Shown here one piece after another: positions 38,173 to 46,577 of a stretch of DNA of 64,000 nucleotides. The notes beneath the pieces were generated by a model. The model had not been told where the DNA came from. It saw nothing but the letters and a program-made list of their open reading frames with translations, and made no database searches. Source of the DNA: Geminicoccus sp036263595 (GTDB taxonomy: Bacteria; Pseudomonadota; Alphaproteobacteria; Geminicoccales; Geminicoccaceae); assembly GCF_036263595.1 (NCBI RefSeq), contig NZ_DATAGQ010000139.1:1-64000 (forward strand). The letters are read 5' to 3'. Each line of letters starts with the position of its first letter. The stretch's first letter is position 1. The translations under genes and the position numbers were made by a program.

Positions 38173-38775
38173 TCACGGCCGCAGGAAGCGATCCTCGTCC
38201 GGCTGGTGGTTCATGTCGAGGCGGCTGGTTTCGAAGACGCGGGTGTCGATCCAGCCGGCCAGCAGCGGCCAGCCCTGCATGGCGTAGGCGCGAAAGGGGA
38301 TCGTGCCGCAGTGGCGGCGGGCCAGCGGCAGCAGCTTCGGCTCGCTGCGCTGGAGGATGTCGACCGCGGCGACCAGGGGCGCGATCAGGGGACGGGTCCA
38401 GGCGGCGACCAGGGCCTCGCCGCAGGTCGTGTCCTGCAGGGTGAGGACGTAGTAGCCGCCCTTCTGGCCGGCCACCGTCAGGCGCTTGCCGCCCCAGTAG
38501 GTAAGGTCGTAGCGCGAGGTGGAGGCCGGGTCCGGCAGGTTGCCGAGATCGATGGCACGGGCGGGCTTGCCCAGCTGGAAGACCCGCTCCGCCTTCAGGT
38601 CGATCAGGCGCTCCGAGCTTGCGACGGTGGCGCGTACCAGGTTCGGGTCACGCCCGACCTCCAGGCGGATCGGGACGTCCAGGAGCCTGCCCTCCACCAA
38701 CATGCCCGCCCGGGCGGCCCCGGCCGGCAGGAGGGCCAGGAGGATGGGAAGCCAGGCGAGCTGGGCGGGCCTCAC
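38173..38775 (-). CDS. Hypothetical secreted protein
   Basis: 200-residue protein with a clear Sec signal peptide: basic start MRPAQ, hydrophobic core LAWLPILLALLPAG and an Ala-rich cleavage region (ARAG, about residue 22-24). The mature part has two cysteines (QDTTCGEAL and RRHCGTIP) that could form a disulfide. I do not recognise a domain. The GTG start overlaps the purB stop (GTGA), so it is co-translated with purB. Homologues would probably be found only among related genomes. Confidence 0.65.
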   Translation of the reverse strand: MRPAQLAWLPILLALLPAGAARAGMLVEGRLLDVPIRLEVGRDPNLVRATVASSERLIDLKAERVFQLGKPARAIDLGNLPDPASTSRYDLTYWGGKRLTVAGQKGGYYVLTLQDTTCGEALVAAWTRPLIAPLVAAVDILQRSEPKLLPLARRHCGTIPFRAYAMQGWPLLAGWIDTRVFETSRLDMNHQPDEDRFLRP

Positions 38776-40112
38776 CCCGGGGTGGTCCAGGCGACCTGGG
38801 CCGGGCCGAAGACCCGCTCGAAGATCGTGTCGACATGCTTGAGGTGGTAGTGGAGGTCGAACAGCCCGGCGAGGCGGGTCGGATCAATCCGCTCCACGAC
38901 CTCGGGGTCGTTCTGCAGCTCGGCCAGGAACGGCCGCTCGGCTTCCCAGGAGCGCATGGCGTTCTTCTGGACCAGCTCGTAGGCGCGCTGGCGGGGCAGG
39001 CCAGTCTCGATAAGCGCCAGCAGCACGCGCTGGGCGTTCCACAGGCCTAGCGAGGCGTCGAGGTTGCGCTTCATCCGGTCGGGGTAGACGACCAGCTTCT
39101 CGATCATGCCGGCTGCGCGATGCAGGGCGAAGTCCAGCACGATGCAGGCGTCCGGCAGGAGGGTGCGCTCGACCGCGCTGTGGGAGATGTCCCGCTCGTG
39201 CCAGAGTGCCACGTTCTCCAGGGCCGGCACGACGGCGCCCCGGACGATGCGGGCGAGGCCCGTCAGGTTCTCCGAGAGGACCGGGTTGCGCTTGTGGGGC
39301 ATGGCGGAGCTGCCCTTCTGCCCCTTGTGGAAGAACTCCTCGGCCTCGCGCACCTCGCTGCGCTGGAGGTGGCGCACCTCGATCGCGAGGCGCTCGATCG
39401 CCGAGGCGATGATGGCCAGCACGGTGGTGAAGTGGGCATGGCGGTCGCGCGGGATGACCTGGGTGGAAACCGGCTCAGGCGTGAGGCCGAGCCTTGCCGC
39501 CACCGCCGCCTCCACGGCGGGATCGATATTGGCGAAGGTGCCGACGGCACCGCTGATGGCGCAGGTGGCGATATCCGCACGGGCCGCCTGGAGGCGGGCG
39601 CGGCAGCGGTCGATCTCGGCGTAGTGGCCAGCGAGCTTGACACCGAAGCTGGTGGGCTCGGCGTGGATCGCATGGCTGCGGCCGATGGTGGCGGTGCTGC
39701 GATGCTCCTCCGCACGGGCCTTCAGCGCGGCCAGGAGCCGATCGAGCCCCTCCGTCAGGAGGTCCGCCGCCCGGCTCAACTGCACGGCCAGGGTCGTGTC
39801 CAGGAGGTCCGAGCTGGTCAGGCCCAGATGGAGGAAGCGCGTGTCCGCCCCGCAAAGGTTCTCCAGGTGGGTCAGGAAGGCGATGACGTCGTGCCGCGTC
39901 ACCGCCTCGATCGCCTCGACCGCCGCCGGGTCGATGATCCTGTCGGCCTCATGCTCGGTAGCGGCCCGCAGGGCGGTGACCGCGTCCTTCGGCACCTGCC
40001 CCAGATCGGCCATCGCCTCGGCGGCCGACAGCTCGATCTCCAGCCACAGCCGCAGCTTCTCCTCAGGAGAAAAGATCGCCGTCATCTCGGGTCGGGCGTA
40101 ACGAGGGATCAT
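38772..40112 (-). CDS. purB: Adenylosuccinate lyase
   Basis: Fumarase-superfamily enzyme for two purine-synthesis steps (SAICAR to AICAR, and adenylosuccinate to AMP). The signature loop GSSAMPHKRNP with the catalytic Ser, the TSSDLLDTTLA segment and GRSHAIHAEPTSFG with the catalytic His are all intact. The ATG at 40112 (GGAG ten bases upstream) begins MIPRYARPEMTAIF, the standard start, and gives 446 residues. It diverges from the DUF924 gene. Confidence 0.96.
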   Translation of the reverse strand: MIPRYARPEMTAIFSPEEKLRLWLEIELSAAEAMADLGQVPKDAVTALRAATEHEADRIIDPAAVEAIEAVTRHDVIAFLTHLENLCGADTRFLHLGLTSSDLLDTTLAVQLSRAADLLTEGLDRLLAALKARAEEHRSTATIGRSHAIHAEPTSFGVKLAGHYAEIDRCRARLQAARADIATCAISGAVGTFANIDPAVEAAVAARLGLTPEPVSTQVIPRDRHAHFTTVLAIIASAIERLAIEVRHLQRSEVREAEEFFHKGQKGSSAMPHKRNPVLSENLTGLARIVRGAVVPALENVALWHERDISHSAVERTLLPDACIVLDFALHRAAGMIEKLVVYPDRMKRNLDASLGLWNAQRVLLALIETGLPRQRAYELVQKNAMRSWEAERPFLAELQNDPEVVERIDPTRLAGLFDLHYHLKHVDTIFERVFGPAQVAWTTPG

Positions 40113-40200
40113 CTGAAGGGCGCTCCGGTCGGACAGGGGGATCCGATAGCGCTCATCGGCCACCATATGAAGGGCGAACGGCACTGCCAGGGGGACAGCC

Positions 40201-40749
40201 ATGCATCGAAGGCCGGTCGAGGACATCCTTTCCTTCTGGTTCGGGGTGCCGGACCGCACTGCCTGGTTCAAGGCGGACGTCACGTTCGACCAGGCGCTGG
40301 GCGAGGCATTCGAGGAGCTGGTCCTGCCGGCCACCGCCGGGGGGCTCGACGACTGGACGACCACGCCTGATGGCGCCACCGCCCTCCTGCTCGTGCTCGA
40401 CCAGTTTCCGCGCAACATCTACCGGGGTACGCCTCGCGCGTTTGCCTCCGACGCCAAGGCCCGCGAAGTGGCGCGGGACGTGCTGGCGGCAGGGCTCGAC
40501 AGGCAGGTGCCCGAAGACCGTCGGCCGTTCCTCTATCTGCCGTTCGAACATTCCGAGCGGCTGGAGGACCAGGACCTGTGCTGCCGGCTGATGGCGACGC
40601 TGGAGGACCCGGAGATGCTGGACTATGCCGAGCGGCATCGCGTCATCATCAGGCGGTTCGGCCGCTTCCCGCACCGCAACCTGATCCTGGGCCGCGTCTC
40701 GACACCCGAGGAGGAAGAATTTCTGAAGGAGCCGGGCTCGTCGTTCTGA
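40201..40749 (+). CDS. DUF924 family protein
   Basis: 182-residue soluble alpha-helical protein of the DUF924 family, related to TPR-like folds. The family features ILSFWFG near the start, LDQFPRNIYRG (about 66-76), and YLPFEHSE followed by HRVIIRRFGRFPHRN are all present. AGGGGG lies six bases before the ATG. Function is unknown. It ends seven bases from the convergent MarR-type gene. Confidence 0.85.
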   Translation: MHRRPVEDILSFWFGVPDRTAWFKADVTFDQALGEAFEELVLPATAGGLDDWTTTPDGATALLLVLDQFPRNIYRGTPRAFASDAKAREVARDVLAAGLDRQVPEDRRPFLYLPFEHSERLEDQDLCCRLMATLEDPEMLDYAERHRVIIRRFGRFPHRNLILGRVSTPEEEEFLKEPGSSF

Positions 40750-40756
40750 AGGAGCC

Positions 40757-41215
40757 TCAGCGCTGGTAGGCGCGGCTGATATAGTTGCTCCAGAAGCGCT
40801 CGAGCGAGCCCAGCAGCTCGTTCACGCCGGTCAGGTTGTCGGCGTTCATGCCGGCCCTGCCCAACTCCTCGGCGTTCTTCGCATAGAGCTCGTCGATCTT
40901 GGCCACCAGCTCCAGCCCCTTGGCGGACAGGCGGACCCGCGTCATTCGCCGGTCGTGGAAGGAGCGCTCCTGGATCAGGTAGCCAGTCTCGACCAGCTTC
41001 TTGACGTTGTAGGAGACGTTCGAGCCCAGATAATAGCCGCGAACCGTCAGTTCGCCCACCGTCAGTTGCTCGGCATTGATGTTCGACAGGATCAGCGTCT
41101 GGACATTGTTGATGTCCTCGATGCCGAGACGATCGAGCTCGGTCTTGATCACGTCCAAGAAGCGACGGTGCAAACGTTCGATCAGCCGGATCGAAGCGAG
41201 ATATGCGTCCTTCAC
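40757..41215 (-). CDS. MarR-family winged-helix regulator, LdtR-like
   Basis: 152-residue DNA-binding protein. LTVGELTVRGYYLGSNVSYNVKKLVETGYL forms the recognition helix and wing entry, and SFHDRRMTRVRLS is the wing; this arrangement is that of Liberibacter LdtR and its alphaproteobacterial relatives. LdtR regulates an L,D-transpeptidase gene and stress tolerance; the target here is unknown. The GTG at 41215 has GAGG five bases upstream. It diverges from hemB across 294 bases. Confidence 0.85.
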   Translation of the reverse strand: MKDAYLASIRLIERLHRRFLDVIKTELDRLGIEDINNVQTLILSNINAEQLTVGELTVRGYYLGSNVSYNVKKLVETGYLIQERSFHDRRMTRVRLSAKGLELVAKIDELYAKNAEELGRAGMNADNLTGVNELLGSLERFWSNYISRAYQR

Positions 41216-41303
41216 GTCAACCTCGTCCTCAGTCGCCCTCTGCCCAAACTCTGCGCGGACCTCGCTCGCCCGCCTCGATCGTCTTGGACCACGGTCACCC
41301 CAA

Positions 41304-41322
41304 CGCCGCGAATGTGGCGGCG
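41304..41322. promoter_or_regulatory. Inverted repeat in the regulator-hemB intergenic region
   Basis: CGCCGC at 41304-41309 and GCGGCG at 41317-41322 are separated by seven bases. It is a possible operator for the adjacent MarR-type regulator, but the GC-only arms make chance occurrence fairly likely. Confidence 0.25.
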
Positions 41323-41509
41323 AACAACGCCACGCGTCAACGGTAGGTAAAGGCAGGCTGGAAAAAATTCGCGTCTAGGGTGATATTTGCGTCGGTTCTG
41401 CGCGCAGATGGCAGATCGCGGCGGCCGGTCGCAGTCAGGACAACCAGTGCTTATCCTGCCGCCCCGCACGCGCTATCTGTGGACCAGCAACCTCGTTTCG
41501 GAACGATCC

Positions 41510-42508
41510 GTGACAGCCTTCGCCGCTTTTCCGCGTTCCAGGCCCCGCCGCCTCCGGCGGACGCCCTGGATCCGTGCCATGGTCGCCGAGGCCACGCTGG
41601 CGCCGAGCGACCTGATCCTGCCGGTGTTCGTGCTGGACGGCGCGGACAAGCGCGAGCCGGTGGCGAGCATGCCGGGCGTCGAGCGCCTCTCGATCGACCA
41701 TCTGGTCGGCGTAGCCGAGCAGGCGGCCCGTCTGGGCGTCCCTGCCCTGGCCCTGTTCCCGGTCACCCCGGTGGAGCGGAAAACCGAGGACGGCCGGGAA
41801 GCCTGGAACGAGGACAATCTGGTCTGCCGTGCGATGCGCCGGCTCAAGCGGGAGGTGCCAGAGGTCGGGCTGATCGCCGACGTGGCGCTGGACCCCTACA
41901 CGACCCATGGCCAGGACGGCATCCTCCAGGATGGCCGGATCCTGAACGACGAAACGATCGTGGCGCTGTGCCGGCAGGCCTCCTGCCAGGCTGCGGCCGG
42001 CTGCGACATCGTGGCACCCTCGGACATGATGGACGGCCGGATCGCCGCCATCCGCGGCGCGCTGGACGAGCAGGGCTTCGCGGACGCGATCATCCTGTCC
42101 TACGCCGCCAAGTATGCCTCGGCCTTCTATGGGCCGTTCCGCGACGCGGTCGGCTCCGGCAGGGCGCTCGGGCGGGCGGACAAGAAGACCTACCAGATGG
42201 ACCCGGCCAACAGCGCCGAGGCGCTGCGGGAGGTGGCGGTCGACCTGGCCGAGGCGGCCGACATGGTGATGGTCAAGCCCGGCCTTCCCTATCTCGACAT
42301 CATCCGGCGGGTGAAGGAGACCTACGATGTCCCGACCTTTGCCTATCAGGTGAGCGGCGAGTACGCGATGGTGATGGCGGCGGCGCAGAACGGCTGGCTG
42401 GACGGCGACGCCGCGATGATGGAGACGCTGCTGGCCTTCAAGCGGGCCGGTGCCGACGGCATCCTCACCTACGCCGCCCTCGACATTGCGCGGCGGCTGC
42501 ACGGCTGA
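41510..42508 (+). CDS. hemB: Delta-aminolevulinic acid dehydratase (porphobilinogen synthase)
   Basis: Condenses two aminolevulinates into porphobilinogen in haem synthesis. The Schiff-base lysine lies in MVMVKPGLPYLDI and the second active-site Lys in YAAKYASAFYGPFRDA. The metal-loop position reads DVALDPYTTHGQDG rather than the cysteine-rich DVCLCEYTSHGHCG, so this is a non-zinc (Mg-type) enzyme, usual for alphaproteobacteria. The GTG at 41510 gives 332 residues. hemN, a later step of the same pathway, lies 11 kb away in the cyd cluster. Confidence 0.95.
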   Translation: MTAFAAFPRSRPRRLRRTPWIRAMVAEATLAPSDLILPVFVLDGADKREPVASMPGVERLSIDHLVGVAEQAARLGVPALALFPVTPVERKTEDGREAWNEDNLVCRAMRRLKREVPEVGLIADVALDPYTTHGQDGILQDGRILNDETIVALCRQASCQAAAGCDIVAPSDMMDGRIAAIRGALDEQGFADAIILSYAAKYASAFYGPFRDAVGSGRALGRADKKTYQMDPANSAEALREVAVDLAEAADMVMVKPGLPYLDIIRRVKETYDVPTFAYQVSGEYAMVMAAAQNGWLDGDAAMMETLLAFKRAGADGILTYAALDIARRLHG

Positions 42509-42528
42509 CCGCCGGCCCTGGCCGTCAG
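42505..42528. terminator. Hairpin spanning the hemB and corA stop codons
   Basis: CTGAC (42505-42509) pairs with GTCAG (42524-42528), then after one mismatch GCC with GGC. It spans both convergent stop codons. No T tract is visible. Confidence 0.3.
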
Positions 42529-43514
42529 AGCCAGTGCTTCAGCTTGAACAGCAGCCAGGGCACCGAGGCGGACACCGCCATCAGGGTCAGCGCCCAGCCG
42601 TAGCCCCAGGGCCAGTGCAGCTCGGGCATGTGGCCGAAGTTCATGCCGTAGATGCTCGCCACCAGCACGGGCGGGGTGAGCACGATGCCGGCAATCGACA
42701 AGGCGTAGATGACCTTGTTCTGCTGCACGTCGATCAGGCCGACCGTGGCGTTGACCATGAAGTCCATGCTGTTGTTGAGGTCGCTGTCGTAGTCGGCGAT
42801 CGCGCGCAGGTCCTCCTCGATCGTGTGAAACTTCCTGGCATCGTCGGCGTCGCCGTGATGGGCGCGGCAGAACACCAGGAGCCGCTGCAGGCTCTGGAGG
42901 CAGTCGCGGAGCCCGAAGCTGGTCATGTGGTGGATGCCGATCTGCTCGACGGCCCCCTGGAGGGCGTGGATGCGCTTGCCGATGCTGAGCGGCCGACGGG
43001 AGCTGCGCTCCTGCTCGCGGTGGAAGATCGCCCGCTCGATCATCTTCAGGTCGCTGCCGATGAATTCCAGCCGATCGGCGATCCGGTCCACGATGACATC
43101 CAGCAGTGCCGCCAGCACGTCGTCCACATGCCGGAGCTGCCACTCGCCTGCACCGGCACGCTGCACGAAATGGTCGACCGCTTCAGGCCGGCCATAGCGG
43201 ACGGTGAGCAGCAGGCCGCCGGTGCGTACGAAGGTCACGGGGAGCGTCTGCAGGGGCTCGCGCTCCTGCCCATAAGGGAGGATGGCACTCATGTAGAGCG
43301 TGCCGCCCTGCACGCGCAGCCGGCTGGAGGTCTGGAGTTCGCTGGCCTCGTCGCGCGTCGGCACGTCGAGGCCCAGTGCCTTTTCCAGGAACCGCTCCTC
43401 CGCGTCGGTCGGCTCCACCAGGTCGATCCAGCTGGCATCTGGCGGCAGGCTGCCGGATGCGCCCGGCGAGAGCGGGATCAGGCGTTCCGAATCCAGTCGG
43501 TAGTAACGCAGCAA
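42525..43514 (-). CDS. corA: CorA-family magnesium/cobalt transporter
   Basis: Pentameric inner-membrane channel for Mg2+ and related divalent ions (329 residues). A large cytosolic N-terminal domain and a long stalk helix precede two C-terminal spans. The selectivity motif GMN is in IYGMNFGHMPEL between the two spans. The TTG at 43514 begins LRYYRLDSERL. The protein ends in a short basic tail (FKLKHWL). It diverges from the alcohol-dehydrogenase-like gene across 188 bases. Confidence 0.93.
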   Translation of the reverse strand: MLRYYRLDSERLIPLSPGASGSLPPDASWIDLVEPTDAEERFLEKALGLDVPTRDEASELQTSSRLRVQGGTLYMSAILPYGQEREPLQTLPVTFVRTGGLLLTVRYGRPEAVDHFVQRAGAGEWQLRHVDDVLAALLDVIVDRIADRLEFIGSDLKMIERAIFHREQERSSRRPLSIGKRIHALQGAVEQIGIHHMTSFGLRDCLQSLQRLLVFCRAHHGDADDARKFHTIEEDLRAIADYDSDLNNSMDFMVNATVGLIDVQQNKVIYALSIAGIVLTPPVLVASIYGMNFGHMPELHWPWGYGWALTLMAVSASVPWLLFKLKHWL

Positions 43515-43702
43515 GGCTCACCTGCAGGCGAAGGTCCGGAGGCTCCAGCAGTAGCCCATGTCCATGACCTCGACCATCTAGGTCGTGGCATTCACCATGG
43601 TGAGCCAGGGGGAATGGGAGCCTCGGCCCTCCCCGCCCTTTAGTGCGCACGGGTTGTTGAAGAAGAAGGAGCTTTCCCGATGGCAAGCGACGGGCTGCGT
43701 TC

Positions 43703-44686
43703 ATGAGCCTTGCAGCGATCGATGGCGATACGATGGCGGCGGCCGTCGTCACCGGCCCCGGCCAGCTACGGGTCGAGCAGGTGCGGCTGCCGTGCCCGGC
43801 TGCCGGCCAGGTACGGGTGAGGCTGGAGGGGTGCGGGGTGTGCGCGTCCAACCTGACGCCCTGGGCAGGACCCGAGTGGATGCAGTTCCCGACGGAGCCC
43901 GGAGGCCTCGGGCATGAAGGCTGGGGCATCGTCGACGAACTGGGCGAGGGCGTGCAGGGGCTGGCGGTCGGCGACCGGGTCGCGGCCCTCTCCTACCATA
44001 GCTATGCCGCTTACGACCTTGTCGACGCCGCCTCGGTGGTGCGGCTGCCGGCCGCCCTGGACGGGCAGCCGTTTCCGGGCGAGCCCCTGGGCTGCGCCAT
44101 GAACGTGTTGCGCCGGGCTGGCATCGAGCCCGGACAGACCGTGGCGATCATCGGGATCGGCTTTCTGGGCGCCATCCTGACCCGGCTCGCCGCGAACGCC
44201 GGTGCCAAAGTCGTGGCGATCTCGCGGCGCCCGTTCTCGCTGGAGGTGGCGCGGCGCATGGGGGCGGCGGTGACGATCCCGATGGAGGACCACTACGCCA
44301 TCATCGAGCAGGTGACGGAGTTGACCGGGGGTACCTTCTGTCCGCGCGTGATCGAGGCGGTGGGCCAGCAATGGCCGCTGGACCTGGCAGCGGAGCTCAC
44401 GGCGGAACGCGGGCGGCTGATCATCGCGGGCTACCACCAGGACGGGCCGCGGCAGGTCAACATGCAGCTCTGGAACTGGCGGGGCCTGGACGTCGTCAAC
44501 GCGCATGAGCGTGATCCCCGGCAGTATCTTCAGGGCATGCGCGACGCGGTGGAGGAAATCGTGGCCGGGCGGCTGGATCCGGGCCCGCTCTACACGCACC
44601 GCTTTCCCCTGGACCGGCTGGGCGACGCGCTGAACGCCACGCGCGACCGGCCGGATGGATTTCTCAAAGCATTGGTGACGATGTGA
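43703..44686 (+). CDS. Medium-chain zinc-type dehydrogenase
   Basis: 327-residue MDR oxidoreductase. The catalytic zinc site residues are seen in EGCGVCASNL and GHEGWG, and the NAD(P)-binding motif is VAIIGIGFLGAILTRLAA (about 148-165). The structural zinc loop is missing, giving a shorter protein than alcohol dehydrogenase. Substrate is not clear; the fused transcription with a Gfo/Idh/MocA gene (start overlaps the stop) suggests sugar or polyol catabolism. Alternative start ATG at 43733 is possible. Confidence 0.85.
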   Translation: MSLAAIDGDTMAAAVVTGPGQLRVEQVRLPCPAAGQVRVRLEGCGVCASNLTPWAGPEWMQFPTEPGGLGHEGWGIVDELGEGVQGLAVGDRVAALSYHSYAAYDLVDAASVVRLPAALDGQPFPGEPLGCAMNVLRRAGIEPGQTVAIIGIGFLGAILTRLAANAGAKVVAISRRPFSLEVARRMGAAVTIPMEDHYAIIEQVTELTGGTFCPRVIEAVGQQWPLDLAAELTAERGRLIIAGYHQDGPRQVNMQLWNWRGLDVVNAHERDPRQYLQGMRDAVEEIVAGRLDPGPLYTHRFPLDRLGDALNATRDRPDGFLKALVTM

Positions 44687-45681
44687 TGGCGCCACGTTCG
44701 CAGCGCCTCCCCAGGCTGGGCTTTCTCGGCGTGGGCTGGATCGGCCGGCATCGGATGGAGGCCATCCTGGCCAGCGGTGCCGCCGAGGCGGCTTCGATCG
44801 CCGATCCGTCCCCGGAGATGCAGGCGGCAGCCTTGCTGCTGGCCCCTTCGGCCCGGACAGTGGGTGGCCTGGAGGAGATGCTCGATCTCGATCTGGACGG
44901 CATCGTGATCGCGACGCCAAGCGCGATGCATGCCGAGCAGTCGATCCGTGCCCTCGACGCCGGACTGGCGGTGTTCTGCCAAAAACCGCTGGGGCGCACG
45001 GCGGCCGAAGTGCGCGGCGTGGTGGAGGCGGCAAGGCGGGCCGACCGGCTCCTGGCCGTGGACCTGTCCTACCGCTTCACCCAAGGCATGCGGCAGGTGC
45101 GCGACCTCGTGCGCTCAGGCGAGTTGGGCCGGGTCTTTGCCGTCGACCTCGTGTTCCACAATGCCTACGGGCCCGACAAGCCCTGGTTCTACGACCCTGT
45201 TCTTGCCGGCGGCGGCTGCGTCATGGATCTGGGCGTGCATCTCGTCGACCTGGCTCTGTGGGCGCTGGACTTCCCGCAGGTCGGTTCCGTTGCCGGCCGG
45301 CTATTGGCCCAGGGTGGGCCGGTGGGTCTAGGGGAGGTCGAGGACTATGCCGTGGCGACGGTGGAACTGGCGGGTGGCACGGTGCTGCAGCTGGCCTGCT
45401 CCTGGCGGCTCCATGCCGGCTGCGATGCACGGATCGAGGCGGCCTTCTACGGCACGCAGGGTGGAGCTGCCCTGCGCAATGTCGGCGGGTCCTTCTACGA
45501 CTTCATGGCGGAGCGCTATCATGGCACCGGCCGGGAGCAGCTTTCCGGGCCGCCGGACGAGTGGGGCGGCCGGGCGGCCGCGGACTGGGCGATGCGGCTG
45601 CGTGATGGAGCAGGCTTCGACCCGCAGTCCGCGCGGCTGGTCGAGGTGGCGGCGGTGCTGGACCGGATCTACGGGCGCTAG
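44686..45681 (+). CDS. Gfo/Idh/MocA-family oxidoreductase
   Basis: Two-domain NAD(P)-dependent sugar or polyol oxidoreductase of about 331 residues. The Rossmann motif GFLGVGWIGRHRME is near the start, the family's EKP lysine position reads CQKPLGRT (about 98), and the C-terminal beta-sheet domain has GGGCVMDLGVHLVDLALW with the conserved Asp/His pair. The start codon overlaps the preceding stop (TGATG); GTG at 44683 is the alternative. The paired genes look like a small catabolic operon of unknown substrate. Confidence 0.88.
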   Translation: MAPRSQRLPRLGFLGVGWIGRHRMEAILASGAAEAASIADPSPEMQAAALLLAPSARTVGGLEEMLDLDLDGIVIATPSAMHAEQSIRALDAGLAVFCQKPLGRTAAEVRGVVEAARRADRLLAVDLSYRFTQGMRQVRDLVRSGELGRVFAVDLVFHNAYGPDKPWFYDPVLAGGGCVMDLGVHLVDLALWALDFPQVGSVAGRLLAQGGPVGLGEVEDYAVATVELAGGTVLQLACSWRLHAGCDARIEAAFYGTQGGAALRNVGGSFYDFMAERYHGTGREQLSGPPDEWGGRAAADWAMRLRDGAGFDPQSARLVEVAAVLDRIYGR

Positions 45682-45800
45682 CTTCGGGCGGGACCTCCCT
45701 GAGTTGCGGCCGAGTTCAACGGGCGCGGGTGCGGCATTTCGTGGCCGTTCGTGCGAGCGCGTGGATGCAGGTGGTTCGCGCGGCCGCGGGATCTGCCTAT

Positions 45801-46577
45801 ATGGCGGCGGAAACGCTCACTGCCGTCAGGTCGATCGTGAGACAGTCGCAGGATATCGTCGCCACCCGGACCTATCGCCCGCCATGTGACGTCTGCGTCG
45901 AGTGCGACGTGCGCAAGCAGGCGGTCTGTGCCGCGCTGGACGACAGCGAGCTTGGCGCGCTGCAGGCGATCATGACCTCGACCAAGCTGGAGACGCACCG
46001 CACCCTGGTGGACCAGGGCCAGCCGCGCAACCGCGTGTACACGCTGACGTCGGGCATGCTGCGTCTTTATACCATGCTCCCGGACGGGCGCCGGCAGATC
46101 ACGGCCTTCCTGCTGCCGGGCGACTATCTCGGCCTGGGCGACGAGGACGTCCACGACCAGACGGCGGAGGCCGTGGTCGACTGCAGCCTTTGCGGCTTCA
46201 CGGTCGGCGAGATGGAAAAGCTGATGGACCGCTACCCGCGCCTGCGGCAGCGGCTCCACCAGATGACGCGGATTGCCTTGCGCCAGGCCCGCGACAGCCA
46301 GATGATCCTGGGCCGGCTGGCCCCTGTCGAGAAGGTGGCGAGCTTCCTCCTCGTGCTGTCGGCAAGGGCGGCCGAGCATGGCGGGGCGCTCAACCCCGTT
46401 CACCTGCCGATGACCCGTACCGACATCGCCGACTATCTGGGCCTGACCATCGAGACCGTCAGCCGCTCCTTCACCAAGCTGCGTGTCCAGGGCCTGATCC
46501 GCCTCCCGGATGCCCATCAGGTCGACATCGTCGACAGGCGGGCGCTGACCGCGGTGGCCGGCATCGAGGCGCGCTGA
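45801..46577 (+). CDS. fnrL: FNR/CRP-family oxygen-responsive regulator (FnrL-type)
   Basis: 258-residue regulator with a cNMP-like sensor domain and C-terminal helix-turn-helix. Cys29, Cys32, Cys35 and Cys43 lie in the N-terminal cluster, of which 32, 35 and 43 fit the FnrL spacing Cys-x2-Cys-x7-Cys; Cys128 or Cys131 would be the fourth [4Fe-4S] ligand. The recognition helix LTIETVSRSFTKL has the ExxSR residues that read TTGAT half-sites. The cyd genes follow, with a perfect FNR box 3.5 kb away. The 3' end overlaps the end of cydC on the other strand. The start is uncertain because longer in-frame starts exist upstream. Confidence 0.9.
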   Translation: MAAETLTAVRSIVRQSQDIVATRTYRPPCDVCVECDVRKQAVCAALDDSELGALQAIMTSTKLETHRTLVDQGQPRNRVYTLTSGMLRLYTMLPDGRRQITAFLLPGDYLGLGDEDVHDQTAEAVVDCSLCGFTVGEMEKLMDRYPRLRQRLHQMTRIALRQARDSQMILGRLAPVEKVASFLLVLSARAAEHGGALNPVHLPMTRTDIADYLGLTIETVSRSFTKLRVQGLIRLPDAHQVDIVDRRALTAVAGIEAR

